A stretch of 32,993 nucleotides of DNA from Spirochaetia bacterium (GTDB taxonomy: Bacteria; Spirochaetota; Spirochaetia; CADAEX01): the NCBI GenBank assembly GCA_017649605.1, contig JAGCGL010000062.1, forward strand, positions 24,001 to 56,993, given 5' to 3'. Below the pieces are notes generated by a model. The model had not been told where the DNA came from, searched no databases, and worked only from the letters and a program-made list of their open reading frames with translations. The stretch's first letter is position 1. The number at the start of each line of letters is the position of its first letter. Of this stretch, positions 1-8,608 are shown in pieces. Made by a program: the position numbers and the translations under genes.

Positions 1-77
1 CAGGTTTTACAAATAAAATGAAAAATTTTTTCCAAAAATTGAAGCAAAATGAAATTTTTTTGAGTATATCAAGTATC

Positions 78-1112
78 ATGAAAAAATCTTTGGTACTTGT
101 TTTTGCCATAGTATTCATCTCCTGGACCAAGTGCAGTCCTCTGCCGGAGCAGAAGGAACCCAGTTCCATACGGATCATGTCCTTCAATGTGGAGAACATG
201 TTCGACGGCATTGAACAGGGGTCAGAGTACCCAAAGTACAATCCAAAGAACGGCAACTGGACCGAGAAAGACTACATGGGCAAAATGCTCCAGATAAGCC
301 GTGTTGCTGCCGATGCAACCCCTGACGGACCTGATATCATAGGATTCCAGGAGATCGAGAACAAGGGAGTTCTGACCGAGCTGACCAAGGGCTATCTGAA
401 AGATTATGGCTACAACTATATTGTGATATCAGAAAACAGGAACTCGGCAATCCAGTCAGGGTTCATAAGCAAATATCCCTATAACTATGTTAAATACCAC
501 ATTCCACAGTCCGAGTCTGGCCGGGACCTGCGGCAGATAGTGGAGGTCTCTTTCGATATCCACGGACACGAACTTATCATCCTCAACAACCACTGGAAAT
601 CAAAGGTGGGGAAGAATACAGAGCCCAAGCGGCTGTGCGCCGCCGATGTTGTAACTGCCCGTCTTAAGGCGATTTACGAGGAGAATCCAAAGGCCGAAGT
701 GCTTCTGTTGGGCGACTTCAACGAATGTGCCGATGAATATGAACGGGAAGGAAAGGGTGCTGTTCGGGCCATAATGCCTGCCGATGTGAACCTGCCTACA
801 CGGTTCCAGTATCTAAGGATAACAGGAGATGACCAGAACTCCAATCCTAAACTGCTTTTCTCTCCATGGCTGTGGGATAAGAACCAGGATCCGGGCAGCT
901 ATGTATACCGGGGCCGCTGGGAGACTATCGACAACTTCTTCTTAGGTTCAAACCTGACCGATAAAAAAGGATTCTATTTCGCAGGATTCCAGACTGTGAA
1001 GACCCGGTGGAACACCAGCAAGAAAGATCACCCGAGACCTTATGACAAGGCCAGCGGCGAAGGATGCAGCGACCATTTTCCAATACTTCTGGAGCTTAAT
1101 CTGGAGAAATAG
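78..1112 (+). CDS. Exported endonuclease/exonuclease/phosphatase (EEP) family protein
   Basis: Members of the EEP fold cleave phosphodiester or phosphomonoester bonds; the substrate here is unknown. From the ATG at 78 the protein has 344 residues: a basic, hydrophobic signal segment (1-18) with Cys19, then the EEP motifs in order: SFNVEN (35-40, Asn37), FQEIEN (90-95, metal-binding Glu92), NNHWK (170-174, catalytic-type His172), LLGDFNE (210-216, Asp213/Asn215) and the terminal SDH triad (331-333). An in-frame ATG at 18 would add 20 residues in front of the signal peptide, so 78 is preferred. Cys19 follows Trp-Thr-Lys, a poor lipobox, so lipidation is uncertain. There is no SD; a TATATC hexamer lies 7 bases before the ATG. 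The gene runs convergently into metF with one base between them. Confidence 0.85.
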   Translation: MKKSLVLVFAIVFISWTKCSPLPEQKEPSSIRIMSFNVENMFDGIEQGSEYPKYNPKNGNWTEKDYMGKMLQISRVAADATPDGPDIIGFQEIENKGVLTELTKGYLKDYGYNYIVISENRNSAIQSGFISKYPYNYVKYHIPQSESGRDLRQIVEVSFDIHGHELIILNNHWKSKVGKNTEPKRLCAADVVTARLKAIYEENPKAEVLLLGDFNECADEYEREGKGAVRAIMPADVNLPTRFQYLRITGDDQNSNPKLLFSPWLWDKNQDPGSYVYRGRWETIDNFFLGSNLTDKKGFYFAGFQTVKTRWNTSKKDHPRPYDKASGEGCSDHFPILLELNLEK

Positions 1113-1113
1113 A

Positions 1114-1974
1114 TCAGCGGAGAACGCTGGAAAGATTGCTTAAAATACCGGATGCAACCTCTGGCTTATTCATGGAGTAGACATGGATGTGGGTTATGCC
1201 GTTTGCGATCAGATCTATGATCTGGCCGGCAGCATAAACGATTCCGGCCTGCTTCATGGCAGGCGGGTTGTCGCCGAATTTATCCACTATAGCCCGGAAC
1301 CGTTGGGGCACGTGAGTGCCGGAGAGAGCCACGCTTCTCTCCAGCTGACGGGCGTTGGTTATAGGCATTATTCCGGCCAGCACCGGTACGGTGATTCCCT
1401 TTTCCCGAATGCGGTACAGGAAGTTGTAGAGGATGTTGTTGTCGAAGAACATCTGGGTTGTGAGGAAGTCGCATCCTGCATCCACTTTCTCTTTAAGATG
1501 AATGATGTCGTCCTCTTTATGCTTGCACTCGATATGCCCCTCAGGATAGCAGGCGCCGCCGATGCAGAGGTCAGACTGCTCCTTTATGTCGCGGATAAGG
1601 TCTGATGCATATTTGTAGTCGGTTCCAACAACGCCGTCCTGCGGGATGTCGCCCCGGAGCGCCATTATATTCTCGATTCCAAGGGCCTTGATCTGGGCCA
1701 CCATTTCCCGGACATAGCTTTTGGATGAGGCCACGCAGGTAAAGTGAGGCAGCACTGTGACACCATGTTTCTGCTGCAGGTTGGAGGCTATCTCCAGTGT
1801 CATCTTGTTGGTCGAGCCGCCTGCACCGTAGGTCACACTCATGAAATCGGGCTTAAGGGCTGCAATCTGCTCTGTCGCCTTCTGCACTGTCTCAAGGCCG
1901 TCCGCCTTCTTCGGGGGAAACACCTCGAATGAGATAGTCACTTTATTCTGCTGCAAGATATCTTTAATTTTCAT
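1114..1974 (-). CDS. metF: 5,10-methylenetetrahydrofolate reductase
   Basis: This cytoplasmic FAD enzyme reduces 5,10-methylene-THF to 5-methyl-THF, the methyl donor for methionine synthesis. At 286 residues it has the normal bacterial MetF length. SFEVFPPK near the N-terminus carries the catalytic-type Glu17; TYGAGGST (48-55) and ALRGD (105-109, Asp109) are the FAD/folate-binding motifs; QMFFD follows in the middle of the barrel. Its ATG shares one base with the hisA stop (TGATG), so it is probably translationally coupled as the last gene of a ligase-hisA-metF operon. No other methionine gene is next to it. Confidence 0.95.
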   Translation of the reverse strand: MKIKDILQQNKVTISFEVFPPKKADGLETVQKATEQIAALKPDFMSVTYGAGGSTNKMTLEIASNLQQKHGVTVLPHFTCVASSKSYVREMVAQIKALGIENIMALRGDIPQDGVVGTDYKYASDLIRDIKEQSDLCIGGACYPEGHIECKHKEDDIIHLKEKVDAGCDFLTTQMFFDNNILYNFLYRIREKGITVPVLAGIMPITNARQLERSVALSGTHVPQRFRAIVDKFGDNPPAMKQAGIVYAAGQIIDLIANGITHIHVYSMNKPEVASGILSNLSSVLR

Positions 1975-2720
1975 CAGAAGATAATTCCTTCATCCTTTTG
2001 ATATTTCGAGATAACAGTGGCAAGGTCAAACTTTTTCTCGTAGAACCCCTTGCCTGTTATAATCCCTCCGATGCGTCCTGCACACCGGGGGTTGTTCACT
2101 ATATCGGCAAAATCCTGCTCGCAGCTTATGCCCCCTGATACTGTCACTGGGATACCGGAGGCCTCTGCAACTGTCAGAGTGCGCTCTGTGTCTGGTCCCG
2201 TGAGGGTGCCGTCCTTGACAATGTTGGTATAGATTATTGAGCACATGCCGCACTCGGCCGCCTTCTTGGCCAGTTCCACATCGGAAAGAGAGGAGCCCTG
2301 CTGCCAGCCTGACACCTTTACCTCGCCGTCAAGTGCATCAATTCCTGCTATGAACTTTTTTCCATACCGGGCTGTCCACCGGGCGCCGCACTCAGGCTCT
2401 TTTGCAAACACAGTACCCAGGATAAGCCGATCCACGCCGATGTCGAGAATCTCCTTAACATCATCCTCTGTGCGGATGCCACCGCCGAGCTCAAAGAGGG
2501 CATTTACCTCGCGGCATATCCTGGCAATCACATAGCGGTTGTTGACACCACCGCGGGCCGCATCCAGATCCACCAGATGAATACGCTTTGCACCGGCAGC
2601 AACAAAACTTTTGGCCATGGCCACCGGGTCATCGCTGTATACTGTAACCTTGTTATAATCGCCCTTGTACAGGCGGACACACTTGCCGCCCAACAGGTCA
2701 ATAGCTGGAATAACTAACAT
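1974..2720 (-). CDS. hisA: Phosphoribosylformimino-AICAR ribotide isomerase
   Basis: HisA performs the Amadori rearrangement of ProFAR to PRFAR, the fourth step of histidine synthesis. The 248-residue sequence is a complete (beta-alpha)8 barrel. Asp8 in PAIDLL and Asp128 in GIDAL are the expected acid/base pair, Thr165 in the YTNIVKDGT loop matches the conserved Thr, and ELGGGIR and TVSGGIS are the two phosphate-binding loops. It sits between a fatty-acid ligase and metF, sharing one base with each (TAATG and TGATG junctions), and not with other his genes. hisI and a hisG-like gene lie about 10 kb away in this window, so the pathway is scattered. Confidence 0.95.
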   Translation of the reverse strand: MLVIPAIDLLGGKCVRLYKGDYNKVTVYSDDPVAMAKSFVAAGAKRIHLVDLDAARGGVNNRYVIARICREVNALFELGGGIRTEDDVKEILDIGVDRLILGTVFAKEPECGARWTARYGKKFIAGIDALDGEVKVSGWQQGSSLSDVELAKKAAECGMCSIIYTNIVKDGTLTGPDTERTLTVAEASGIPVTVSGGISCEQDFADIVNNPRCAGRIGGIITGKGFYEKKFDLATVISKYQKDEGIIF

Positions 2721-4423
2721 TATGCATTCACTTTATAACGTTTGATCTTCTTTGTGGAGGACTCCTCGAAAGGCTGATCCACAACCCGCACCCGGGCAAT
2801 CTTCATATAGCTTGCAAGCTGCCGGTTAACGTTGTTCACGATCTCCTCAAGCTTCTTCTGTATTCCATCCGGGTCACCGCTGTTCCGCATTTCTTCCGAC
2901 GGATAGATCAGAGCCTCTATCATCTCTCCGGCCGCCTCTTTCTTCTTGCCGTCAATGTAGTAGCCCCGCACCAGAATCTGCTCAATCTCGTTATAGAGCT
3001 GGAACCGGTCCTCGATCTCCTCGGGGAACACATTCTTTCCGCCTGCTGTCACAATGATATTCTTCTTGCGTCCGGTCAGGTAGAGGAAGTTCTCCTTGTC
3101 CAAGTATCCCATATCGCCGGTGTAGAAATAGCCGTTTAAGTCCATGACCGCATCGGTTGCAGATGGGTTCTTGTAATAGCCCTGCATAACAGTAGGCCCC
3201 TTGAGTGCAATCTCGCCACGTCCCTCCTTGTCCGGGTTGATTATCTTCACCTGAATCTCTGGAAGAACCAGACCTACAGATTTAACCTTGAAGTGATAGA
3301 TAGGGTTCAGTGTAACGATCGGAGAGGTCTCGGTAAGGCCATAACCCTGCACAAAGTCCAGACCCAGCTGGTTGAACATACGGAATGTGGAGGCAGGAAG
3401 AGGTCCGCCGCCGCTTATACAGATACGGATACTGGAAAGGTTTGCCTTGTCCAGGATCATCTTGCCGAAAAGCTTCTTTCCGACCTTGATGCCACATTTC
3501 TTGAGGATTCCGCTTATGAACATGAGGAACCGCACTATGCTGTAGAGCACAATTCCCTTATCCCGCACCCCTTTCATGATATTGGCGATAAGCTTGTTGA
3601 AGAGCATGGGGACACCAAGGAAGATAGTTATCTGGCCGTCCTTCAGGTCTTTGAGCAACTCCTTCACCACAAGGCGCTTCGCAAAGACAACCTCGGCGCT
3701 CTGGGCAATTCCCACGACCAGTACAGAGAGCATGGTGTAGGCGTGGTGTACCGGAAGGAGAGCGTAGAATACGTCTGTATGATAAATCTGCATGTTCATC
3801 TGGGCCAGGAAGCAGTCGTTGACCAGGTTCGAGTTGGAGAGCATTACTCCTTTAGGAATTCCTGTGGTACCCGATGTGTAGAGGATCGCCACCAGATCGT
3901 TCACCTCCCGTGGCACAGGCTTTTCCAGAGGTGCATTCTCAAGAGTCAGCACATAGCCATCCTTTGCAGGATCAAGGGAGTAGTAAGGAGCACTTTCAGG
4001 CAGCATGGTCTTAACAAGATCATATTTCTCTTTATCTACAATGGCAGCCACAGGCTCGCTGAAGTCGATCAGATTCTTAAGCTCATCCTCGTGGAGGGTG
4101 TAGTCGAGAGGGACAATGATTGCACCGGCAGTGGCGATAGCATAGTAGGCAACAGCCCATTCCGGCCGGTTCTTTCCTGTCAGGATAACCCGGTCGCCAG
4201 GCTTTACCCCTTTCTCCACCAGCGAGGCGGCAAGGGTAAGAATCTTATCCCGAGCCTCCCGGAATGTGAGGACAAACTTCTCTGGGTTATAGGTTGTAAG
4301 ACATTTTTTGTCAGGGTACCGTGCAGCAGCTATCTGGAAGATTTCTGCCAGGGTAGGAATATCACCATTGAAGAGTTTTCCCTTGAAAGGTTCCAAGAAA
4401 TGAAATGTTCTGTGTGGATACAT
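2720..4423 (-). CDS. Long-chain acyl-CoA/acyl-ACP synthetase (AMP-forming)
   Basis: An adenylate-forming ligase of 567 residues, probably activating fatty acids as acyl-AMP and passing them to CoA or ACP. Motifs in order: YTSGTTGIPK (182-191, P-loop), YGLTETSP in the middle, YFYTGDMGYLD and the hinge motif LTGRKKNIIVTAGGKNV, then a C-terminal lid with the catalytic-type Lys in STKKIKR. This arrangement is that of FadD/Aas-type long-chain enzymes rather than small-acid ligases. The start is supported by an AGGAG SD 6 bases before the ATG. It is first in the operon with hisA and metF. It is unrelated in architecture to the adenylation domain at 30634-32784; a role in supplying the aryl polyene cluster would be speculation. 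Confidence 0.88.
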   Translation of the reverse strand: MYPHRTFHFLEPFKGKLFNGDIPTLAEIFQIAAARYPDKKCLTTYNPEKFVLTFREARDKILTLAASLVEKGVKPGDRVILTGKNRPEWAVAYYAIATAGAIIVPLDYTLHEDELKNLIDFSEPVAAIVDKEKYDLVKTMLPESAPYYSLDPAKDGYVLTLENAPLEKPVPREVNDLVAILYTSGTTGIPKGVMLSNSNLVNDCFLAQMNMQIYHTDVFYALLPVHHAYTMLSVLVVGIAQSAEVVFAKRLVVKELLKDLKDGQITIFLGVPMLFNKLIANIMKGVRDKGIVLYSIVRFLMFISGILKKCGIKVGKKLFGKMILDKANLSSIRICISGGGPLPASTFRMFNQLGLDFVQGYGLTETSPIVTLNPIYHFKVKSVGLVLPEIQVKIINPDKEGRGEIALKGPTVMQGYYKNPSATDAVMDLNGYFYTGDMGYLDKENFLYLTGRKKNIIVTAGGKNVFPEEIEDRFQLYNEIEQILVRGYYIDGKKKEAAGEMIEALIYPSEEMRNSGDPDGIQKKLEEIVNNVNRQLASYMKIARVRVVDQPFEESSTKKIKRYKVNA

Positions 4424-4520
4424 TGTCGGCTCCTATTGTTTCTATTTTAAGGTATAAATAATAAATAAGCAACAAAAAAGAAATCTTGACTAATCGGGGC
4501 TAAGAAAGGAGAATATCCCT
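4424..4520 (+). promoter_or_regulatory. Divergent promoter region, ligase operon / yhiN-like gene
   Basis: This 97-base AT-rich gap separates two divergent genes, both preceded by good SD sequences (AGGAG for the ligase on the minus strand, AAGGAG at 4505-4510 for the plus-strand flavoprotein). On the minus strand a TAAAAT hexamer lies 17 bases after a weak TTGCTT. On the plus strand I find only weak pairs. Promoters must be here, but their exact boxes are not certain. Confidence 0.4.
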
Positions 4521-5732
4521 ATGGGGAAAGAGAAGAAGAGAGTTCTGATAGTCGGAGCCGGCCCTGCCGGACTTTTCTGCGCATACCGTCTGGTGGAGGC
4601 CGGTATTCCGGTGCTTCTGGCCGACAGAATGAGAGAGGCAGGACGCAAGTTCCTCCTGGCTGGCGCCAGCGGGGGGCTCAACTGCACCCATGCGGGAACT
4701 CCGGCAGAGCTTTCAGAGAAATATTACGGCAACGAGGCTCTTTTCCAGGGCCTTTTAGAGGATTTCTCCCCCGCCGACCTTGTCAACTGGTATAAAACCA
4801 TGGGTTCCGACACCTTTGTGGGCAATGGAGGCAAGATTTTTGCCAAGTTGGGAGCTCCGGAAATCCTTAAACGCTGGTTGAAACAGTTTGAATCTTCTCC
4901 CTTGTTTTCATTCCAGGGAGGGTGTGAGTTCACCGGCTTCGGAGAGAGGCAAGGCCAGTTTAAGTTCCGGCACGGGAACCAGGAGCTGGAGATTGAGGCT
5001 GAGTATGCTGTTTTCGCCCTGGGTGGCGGCAGCAGACCCGAGACCGGCTCCAACGGAGCCTGGACAGATGCATTCCAGGCTGCCGGCATCCAGGTTGCTC
5101 CCCTCCGCTCTGCCAACTGCGGGGTGGAGGTGCAGTGGTCGCCGCACATGCTCAAGCGGATAGCCTCGGCCCACGGCTCCGGCACAAGCCTTAACATAGC
5201 CCTCACCTGCAGCGGCAGAGCCAGCACCGGCGAGGTGGTGCTGACCGGCTACGGTCTGGAGGGGAGCGGGGTTTATTCCATAGGCTACTACATCCGGCAG
5301 GAGCTGGCCAAAAGCGGAAGCTGCAAAGTTGGTGTGGATCTGCTCCCAGGCCTTACCCCAGAGCAGCTGGCACGCCGCCTTTCCAGACCTAAAGGGAAAG
5401 AATCCCTCTCAAACTACGCACGGAAAGCCCTGGGTCTAGCGGGCCTTCCATTTGTCCTTTTCAAGGAGCTTGAGCCGGCGGGAGACCTCTCTAAAGTCAA
5501 GAACTTAAGCCTTTCTGTAACTGGCTGCCGTCCGCTGGAGGAGGCTATCTCCTCAGCCGGCGGTGTATGCCTCTCGGAGCTGGATGACAACTTCATGCTC
5601 AAAACCAGACCTGGCTGCTTTGTTATCGGCGAGATGGCAGACTGGGAGGCTCCCACCGGCGGCTACCTGCTCCAGGGGTGTTTCTCCACCGCGTTCAGGG
5701 CATCGGAAAAAATAATAGATTTATTGTCATAA
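4521..5732 (+). CDS. NAD(P)/FAD-dependent oxidoreductase, YhiN/HI0933 (TIGR03862-like) family
   Basis: A 403-residue cytoplasmic flavoprotein of the family often annotated BaiN/YhiN, whose physiological reaction is mostly unknown. The N-terminus has the dinucleotide-binding GAGPAG (12-17), followed by the family signature GRKFLLAGASGGLNCTH. The C-terminus has GEMADWEAPTGGYLLQGC, the FAD-contacting signature of the TIGR03862 branch. AAGGAG at 4505-4510 supports the start. The DUF4105 gene follows after 19 bases on the same strand; I see no obvious functional link. Confidence 0.85.
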   Translation: MGKEKKRVLIVGAGPAGLFCAYRLVEAGIPVLLADRMREAGRKFLLAGASGGLNCTHAGTPAELSEKYYGNEALFQGLLEDFSPADLVNWYKTMGSDTFVGNGGKIFAKLGAPEILKRWLKQFESSPLFSFQGGCEFTGFGERQGQFKFRHGNQELEIEAEYAVFALGGGSRPETGSNGAWTDAFQAAGIQVAPLRSANCGVEVQWSPHMLKRIASAHGSGTSLNIALTCSGRASTGEVVLTGYGLEGSGVYSIGYYIRQELAKSGSCKVGVDLLPGLTPEQLARRLSRPKGKESLSNYARKALGLAGLPFVLFKELEPAGDLSKVKNLSLSVTGCRPLEEAISSAGGVCLSELDDNFMLKTRPGCFVIGEMADWEAPTGGYLLQGCFSTAFRASEKIIDLLS

Positions 5733-5751
5733 TGGTTGTATACTGAAAAGG

Positions 5752-6960
5752 ATGAAAGGCTTAAAAGTTTTTTTCCTTTTACTATTTCTTGCCGCAGCAC
5801 TCTCTGCCCAGCAGAGCCAGCCCTCCTTGAGCCTTGTCACAGTGTATCCGGGAAATGCCATCTACTCGGCCTTCGGCCATACCGCCTTCCGCTATGTGGA
5901 TAAGGAGAACGACATCGATATACTCTACAACTTCGGCACCTTTGATTTCAGGGATCCTAAGTTTGTCCCCAAGTTTGTCCAGGGGCAGCTTGACTATTTC
6001 CTTGGAATAGCAAAATTCAAGCGGGAATACAAGAACTATACCCTTCTGGAAAACCGCTCTGTAGTGGAGCAGAAGCTGAACCTGACCCAGGACGAGATAG
6101 CCCAGATACAGGCCTTCCTTGCCGAGAATGCACTGCCCGAAAACCGCTACTATAAGTACGATTTCATCAAGGATAACTGCTCCACCCGTATACAGACTGT
6201 GCTGGACAAAACCCTGGGAAGCGACATCATGTATGACCAGGGGACAATAGCAAAGATTGGGGAAAGAAGCTACCGGGAATATATCCGGTACCACCTTAAG
6301 AAAACCCCTTGGTTTGATGTTGGAATCCAGCTTGCCCTGGGAATGCCTCTTGACCAGCAGGTGCTCCCTTCCGACAGCTTCTTCCTCCCTGCGCTGGTGC
6401 ACGATATTATAGCAGGCAGCACATTGAGCGACGGCAGACAGCTGGTCTCAAGCTCCGAAATTCTTTTCAGGTCAGAAGCTGACCCGATAAATGACCCATT
6501 ATTTGACCCTTTAAATGACCCGATAAAAATCACCCCTCCTCTTCTCCTTTTCACTCTTATGCTTGCAGTTGAGCTGGTGCTTATATACTTTGGTTGCAAA
6601 AAGAAAAAGGGGTGGGCAAAGAAATCACTCAGCTGTTATGAGTACACTCTGGTTGTGCTCAACTTCATGTTCGGCGCCCTGATCTTCTACCTGTGGTTTA
6701 TCTCTGACCACACTGCCACAAAGGGGAACCTGAACATCCTGTGGTGCTCGCCCCTCTCGATAGTATTCCTCATCACTTTCTTCTTGAAAGGGAATGGTCA
6801 GAAGATATTGAGATGGTTCTCCCTTTTCATGGCTTTTATGGGAATTCTGTTCCTGCTTATAATGATGGTGGGTCTCCAGACAACCTGCGCCGCTTTCATA
6901 CCCCTACTGGGGCTTTACATAATCCTGTTCGGACGAAGATTGTTTACTGCGCTTTCCTGA
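5752..6960 (+). CDS. DUF4105 (Lnb-like) membrane protein, candidate lipoprotein N-acyltransferase
   Basis: The protein has 402 residues: a signal sequence (1-19, ending LSA), a periplasmic DUF4105 domain of about 220 residues, an Asp-Pro linker (244-259) made by four 12-bp repeats, then five predicted membrane helices between about 260 and 402. His43 in FGHTAF and Cys143 in KDNCSTR are the conserved pair expected for a thiol-type catalytic site. From memory, the DUF4105 domain defines Lnb, the Bacteroides enzyme that N-acylates lipoproteins; the domain plus C-terminal helices seen here fits that layout. The function is therefore a good inference, not shown. An AAAAGG stretch abuts the ATG, too close to act as SD, and TATACT lies 7 bases upstream. 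The 3' end overlaps the convergent protease gene by 17 bases. Confidence 0.75.
   Translation: MKGLKVFFLLLFLAAALSAQQSQPSLSLVTVYPGNAIYSAFGHTAFRYVDKENDIDILYNFGTFDFRDPKFVPKFVQGQLDYFLGIAKFKREYKNYTLLENRSVVEQKLNLTQDEIAQIQAFLAENALPENRYYKYDFIKDNCSTRIQTVLDKTLGSDIMYDQGTIAKIGERSYREYIRYHLKKTPWFDVGIQLALGMPLDQQVLPSDSFFLPALVHDIIAGSTLSDGRQLVSSSEILFRSEADPINDPLFDPLNDPIKITPPLLLFTLMLAVELVLIYFGCKKKKGWAKKSLSCYEYTLVVLNFMFGALIFYLWFISDHTATKGNLNILWCSPLSIVFLITFFLKGNGQKILRWFSLFMAFMGILFLLIMMVGLQTTCAAFIPLLGLYIILFGRRLFTALS
6481..6528 (+). repeat. Four 12-bp in-frame tandem repeats (Asp-Pro linker)
   Basis: Four imperfect 12-base units, each beginning GACCC (6481, 6493, 6505, 6517), encode DPIN-DPLF-DPLN-DPIK in the DUF4105 protein. 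The repeats lie exactly between the periplasmic domain and the first C-terminal membrane helix, so copy-number change would alter linker length without shifting the frame. Confidence 0.9.
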
Positions 6961-8608
6961 CAGAGAAACTGCCGCTTCCGTCTGAATTGCTCTTGATATT
7001 ATAGATTGTTATCCCTGAATATCCTGTCTTCGAGTGAACTTCAAACGTGGAAGTATAATAGTTGGTGTTAGGCCCTGTGTCGTAGGTGCCGCCGCCTCCG
7101 GTACCAGCCTCAATTACACAGGACATGCTTATCAGGGCCGCAGTAATAGCGACAGCAAGGGCTGCACACAGCTTTTTCCGCCCTGCATACCAGACTGCCA
7201 ACAGGCCGATGACAACTCCAGATGCTATGATAGTATCAAAGAAAATAGGGAGGAACGGTATGGAGGCATTTTTCGATTTCACATCAGGCTTAAGCTCGGT
7301 GAGTGTCCCCTTTCTGAAAAGAGCTGTGGTTGTGAACCGGTTGTCTGTGCTGTCGTAACGCCATAGGTTGCCTAGTCCGTTGGTCTTGTAGTTTTCTGCC
7401 ACAGCCTCCACAATCATCACTCCATGAGGACGATAAGAACCATAGTTTATTGTGTTTTTGCTCCAATAGTTGGAAAGGATGGTCTTGTGCATCTGGGTGA
7501 CCATGAGGCCGCTCTCCATCACACACATTCCCAAGCCTGTCATATTCTCTTTCTTCCCCTCAAAGAGAAGGAACTGGTTGTCGGTCAGCTTTATGGTATA
7601 GACTTTGCTCTCGTTGTTTATATTGGCGAAAGAATAGGTGTTTGATTCGCCCGGTCCCAGTATTATCTGCTCCTCGTCAATCCACCCAAGGGCAAGCCTT
7701 TCCCAGGCCATAAGGGGAGCAGGATCTGTACCAGGGGGAAGCCCTGCTTTTCCTACAGAACCCCACGAGCCGCCTCCCATAAGGCTCCACTCGCCTACTC
7801 CAGAGGTGATCTTAGCTGTGTCATAGGCATCTGGAAGCCCCAGGATGTGACCGAATTCATGGCAGAAGACCCCTATAGAGGATTCGCAGTTATTTCTCCA
7901 CTTAGTGTATTCGGGAACAATTATGTAATCATCAAAAGTTTTAGAACCTATTGTCACGGTAGCAAGATTATTTTTTGTCAGAGAGTTCCTGTGAGACCAG
8001 ATAAAGTCGGTGCTGACACCTCCCTCCTCTTCTCCGCGGCCGGCATGGACTACAATTACCACACAGTTGTCCAGATCCTCGCCCAATATCAGCGGGTCGG
8101 TCTTTGCCACCTTCAGCATCTCCTGCACAAGTTCTGCCGGATGCCGGTCGTTGCCAACCTGATTGTTGCCGCCATAGTAGGCATATCCATACTGGGCTTC
8201 ATACGGATACGCACCACCAAGAACCAGGAAAGAGAGGTTCAGCTTGTTCCTGGACTGTTCAAGGTAATACTTTTTCATGGTAAGACCAGAGGAGTCCTGC
8301 AGCAGATTCCTGTAGTATGTGGTATTGTGGGTCTGGGCTGTTATCCCCTGGTTAAAAGCCAGATCGGGGAAGCCTGCCAAAAGGACCAGCAGCTTCTTGT
8401 TCCCAGTGGTGCTTACAGAGACATTCACCTTGGCAGATGAGCTGTCAGAAAGGCTGCCGGAAGCCAGAGGGGGAACATAGGTGGGGGCAGACCCCTCCTC
8501 GTCCCGCACGCTGCCATCGTAGGTAAGGCCGGAACCAGGCATAGGAGGCATGGACCAGAGCATCCATGTCAAAGAAAAGAACAGCAAAATAAAAACTGCT
8601 TTTTTCAA
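6944..8608 (-). CDS. M6-family (immune inhibitor A-like) secreted zinc metalloprotease
   Basis: A 554-residue exported protease. A signal sequence (1-19) is followed by an M6 catalytic domain with the zinc motif HEFGH (250-254), continuing LGLPDAYD, and a Met-turn candidate in SLMGGG (276-280). The start is TTG at 8608: GAGAAGGG precedes it at SD distance, the TTG overlaps the upstream stop (TTGA), and a later ATG would destroy the signal peptide. The C-terminus is odd: hydrophobic segments at about 456-475 and 480-496 are followed by Cys497 and a Gly-rich, Ser/Thr/Tyr-rich tail of 57 residues. This could be a membrane anchor, or a lipobox-like segment inside the protein. It is the last gene of the galU operon and converges on the DUF4105 gene with a 17-base overlap. 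Confidence 0.85.
   Translation of the reverse strand: MKKAVFILLFFSLTWMLWSMPPMPGSGLTYDGSVRDEEGSAPTYVPPLASGSLSDSSSAKVNVSVSTTGNKKLLVLLAGFPDLAFNQGITAQTHNTTYYRNLLQDSSGLTMKKYYLEQSRNKLNLSFLVLGGAYPYEAQYGYAYYGGNNQVGNDRHPAELVQEMLKVAKTDPLILGEDLDNCVVIVVHAGRGEEEGGVSTDFIWSHRNSLTKNNLATVTIGSKTFDDYIIVPEYTKWRNNCESSIGVFCHEFGHILGLPDAYDTAKITSGVGEWSLMGGGSWGSVGKAGLPPGTDPAPLMAWERLALGWIDEEQIILGPGESNTYSFANINNESKVYTIKLTDNQFLLFEGKKENMTGLGMCVMESGLMVTQMHKTILSNYWSKNTINYGSYRPHGVMIVEAVAENYKTNGLGNLWRYDSTDNRFTTTALFRKGTLTELKPDVKSKNASIPFLPIFFDTIIASGVVIGLLAVWYAGRKKLCAALAVAITAALISMSCVIEAGTGGGGTYDTGPNTNYYTSTFEVHSKTGYSGITIYNIKSNSDGSGSFSVRKAQ

Noticed and set aside
1115-1129. Small hairpin CAGCG-GAGAA-CGCTG just after the EEP gene
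   Set aside because: Only five base pairs, no T run on either strand, and it lies in the metF coding sequence.
3293-4450. Long open frame of 385 codons on the plus strand opposite the acyl-CoA ligase gene
   Set aside because: It lies wholly antisense to a gene with all ligase motifs, has no recognisable domain and is rich in His/Arg/Val as expected of a shadow frame.
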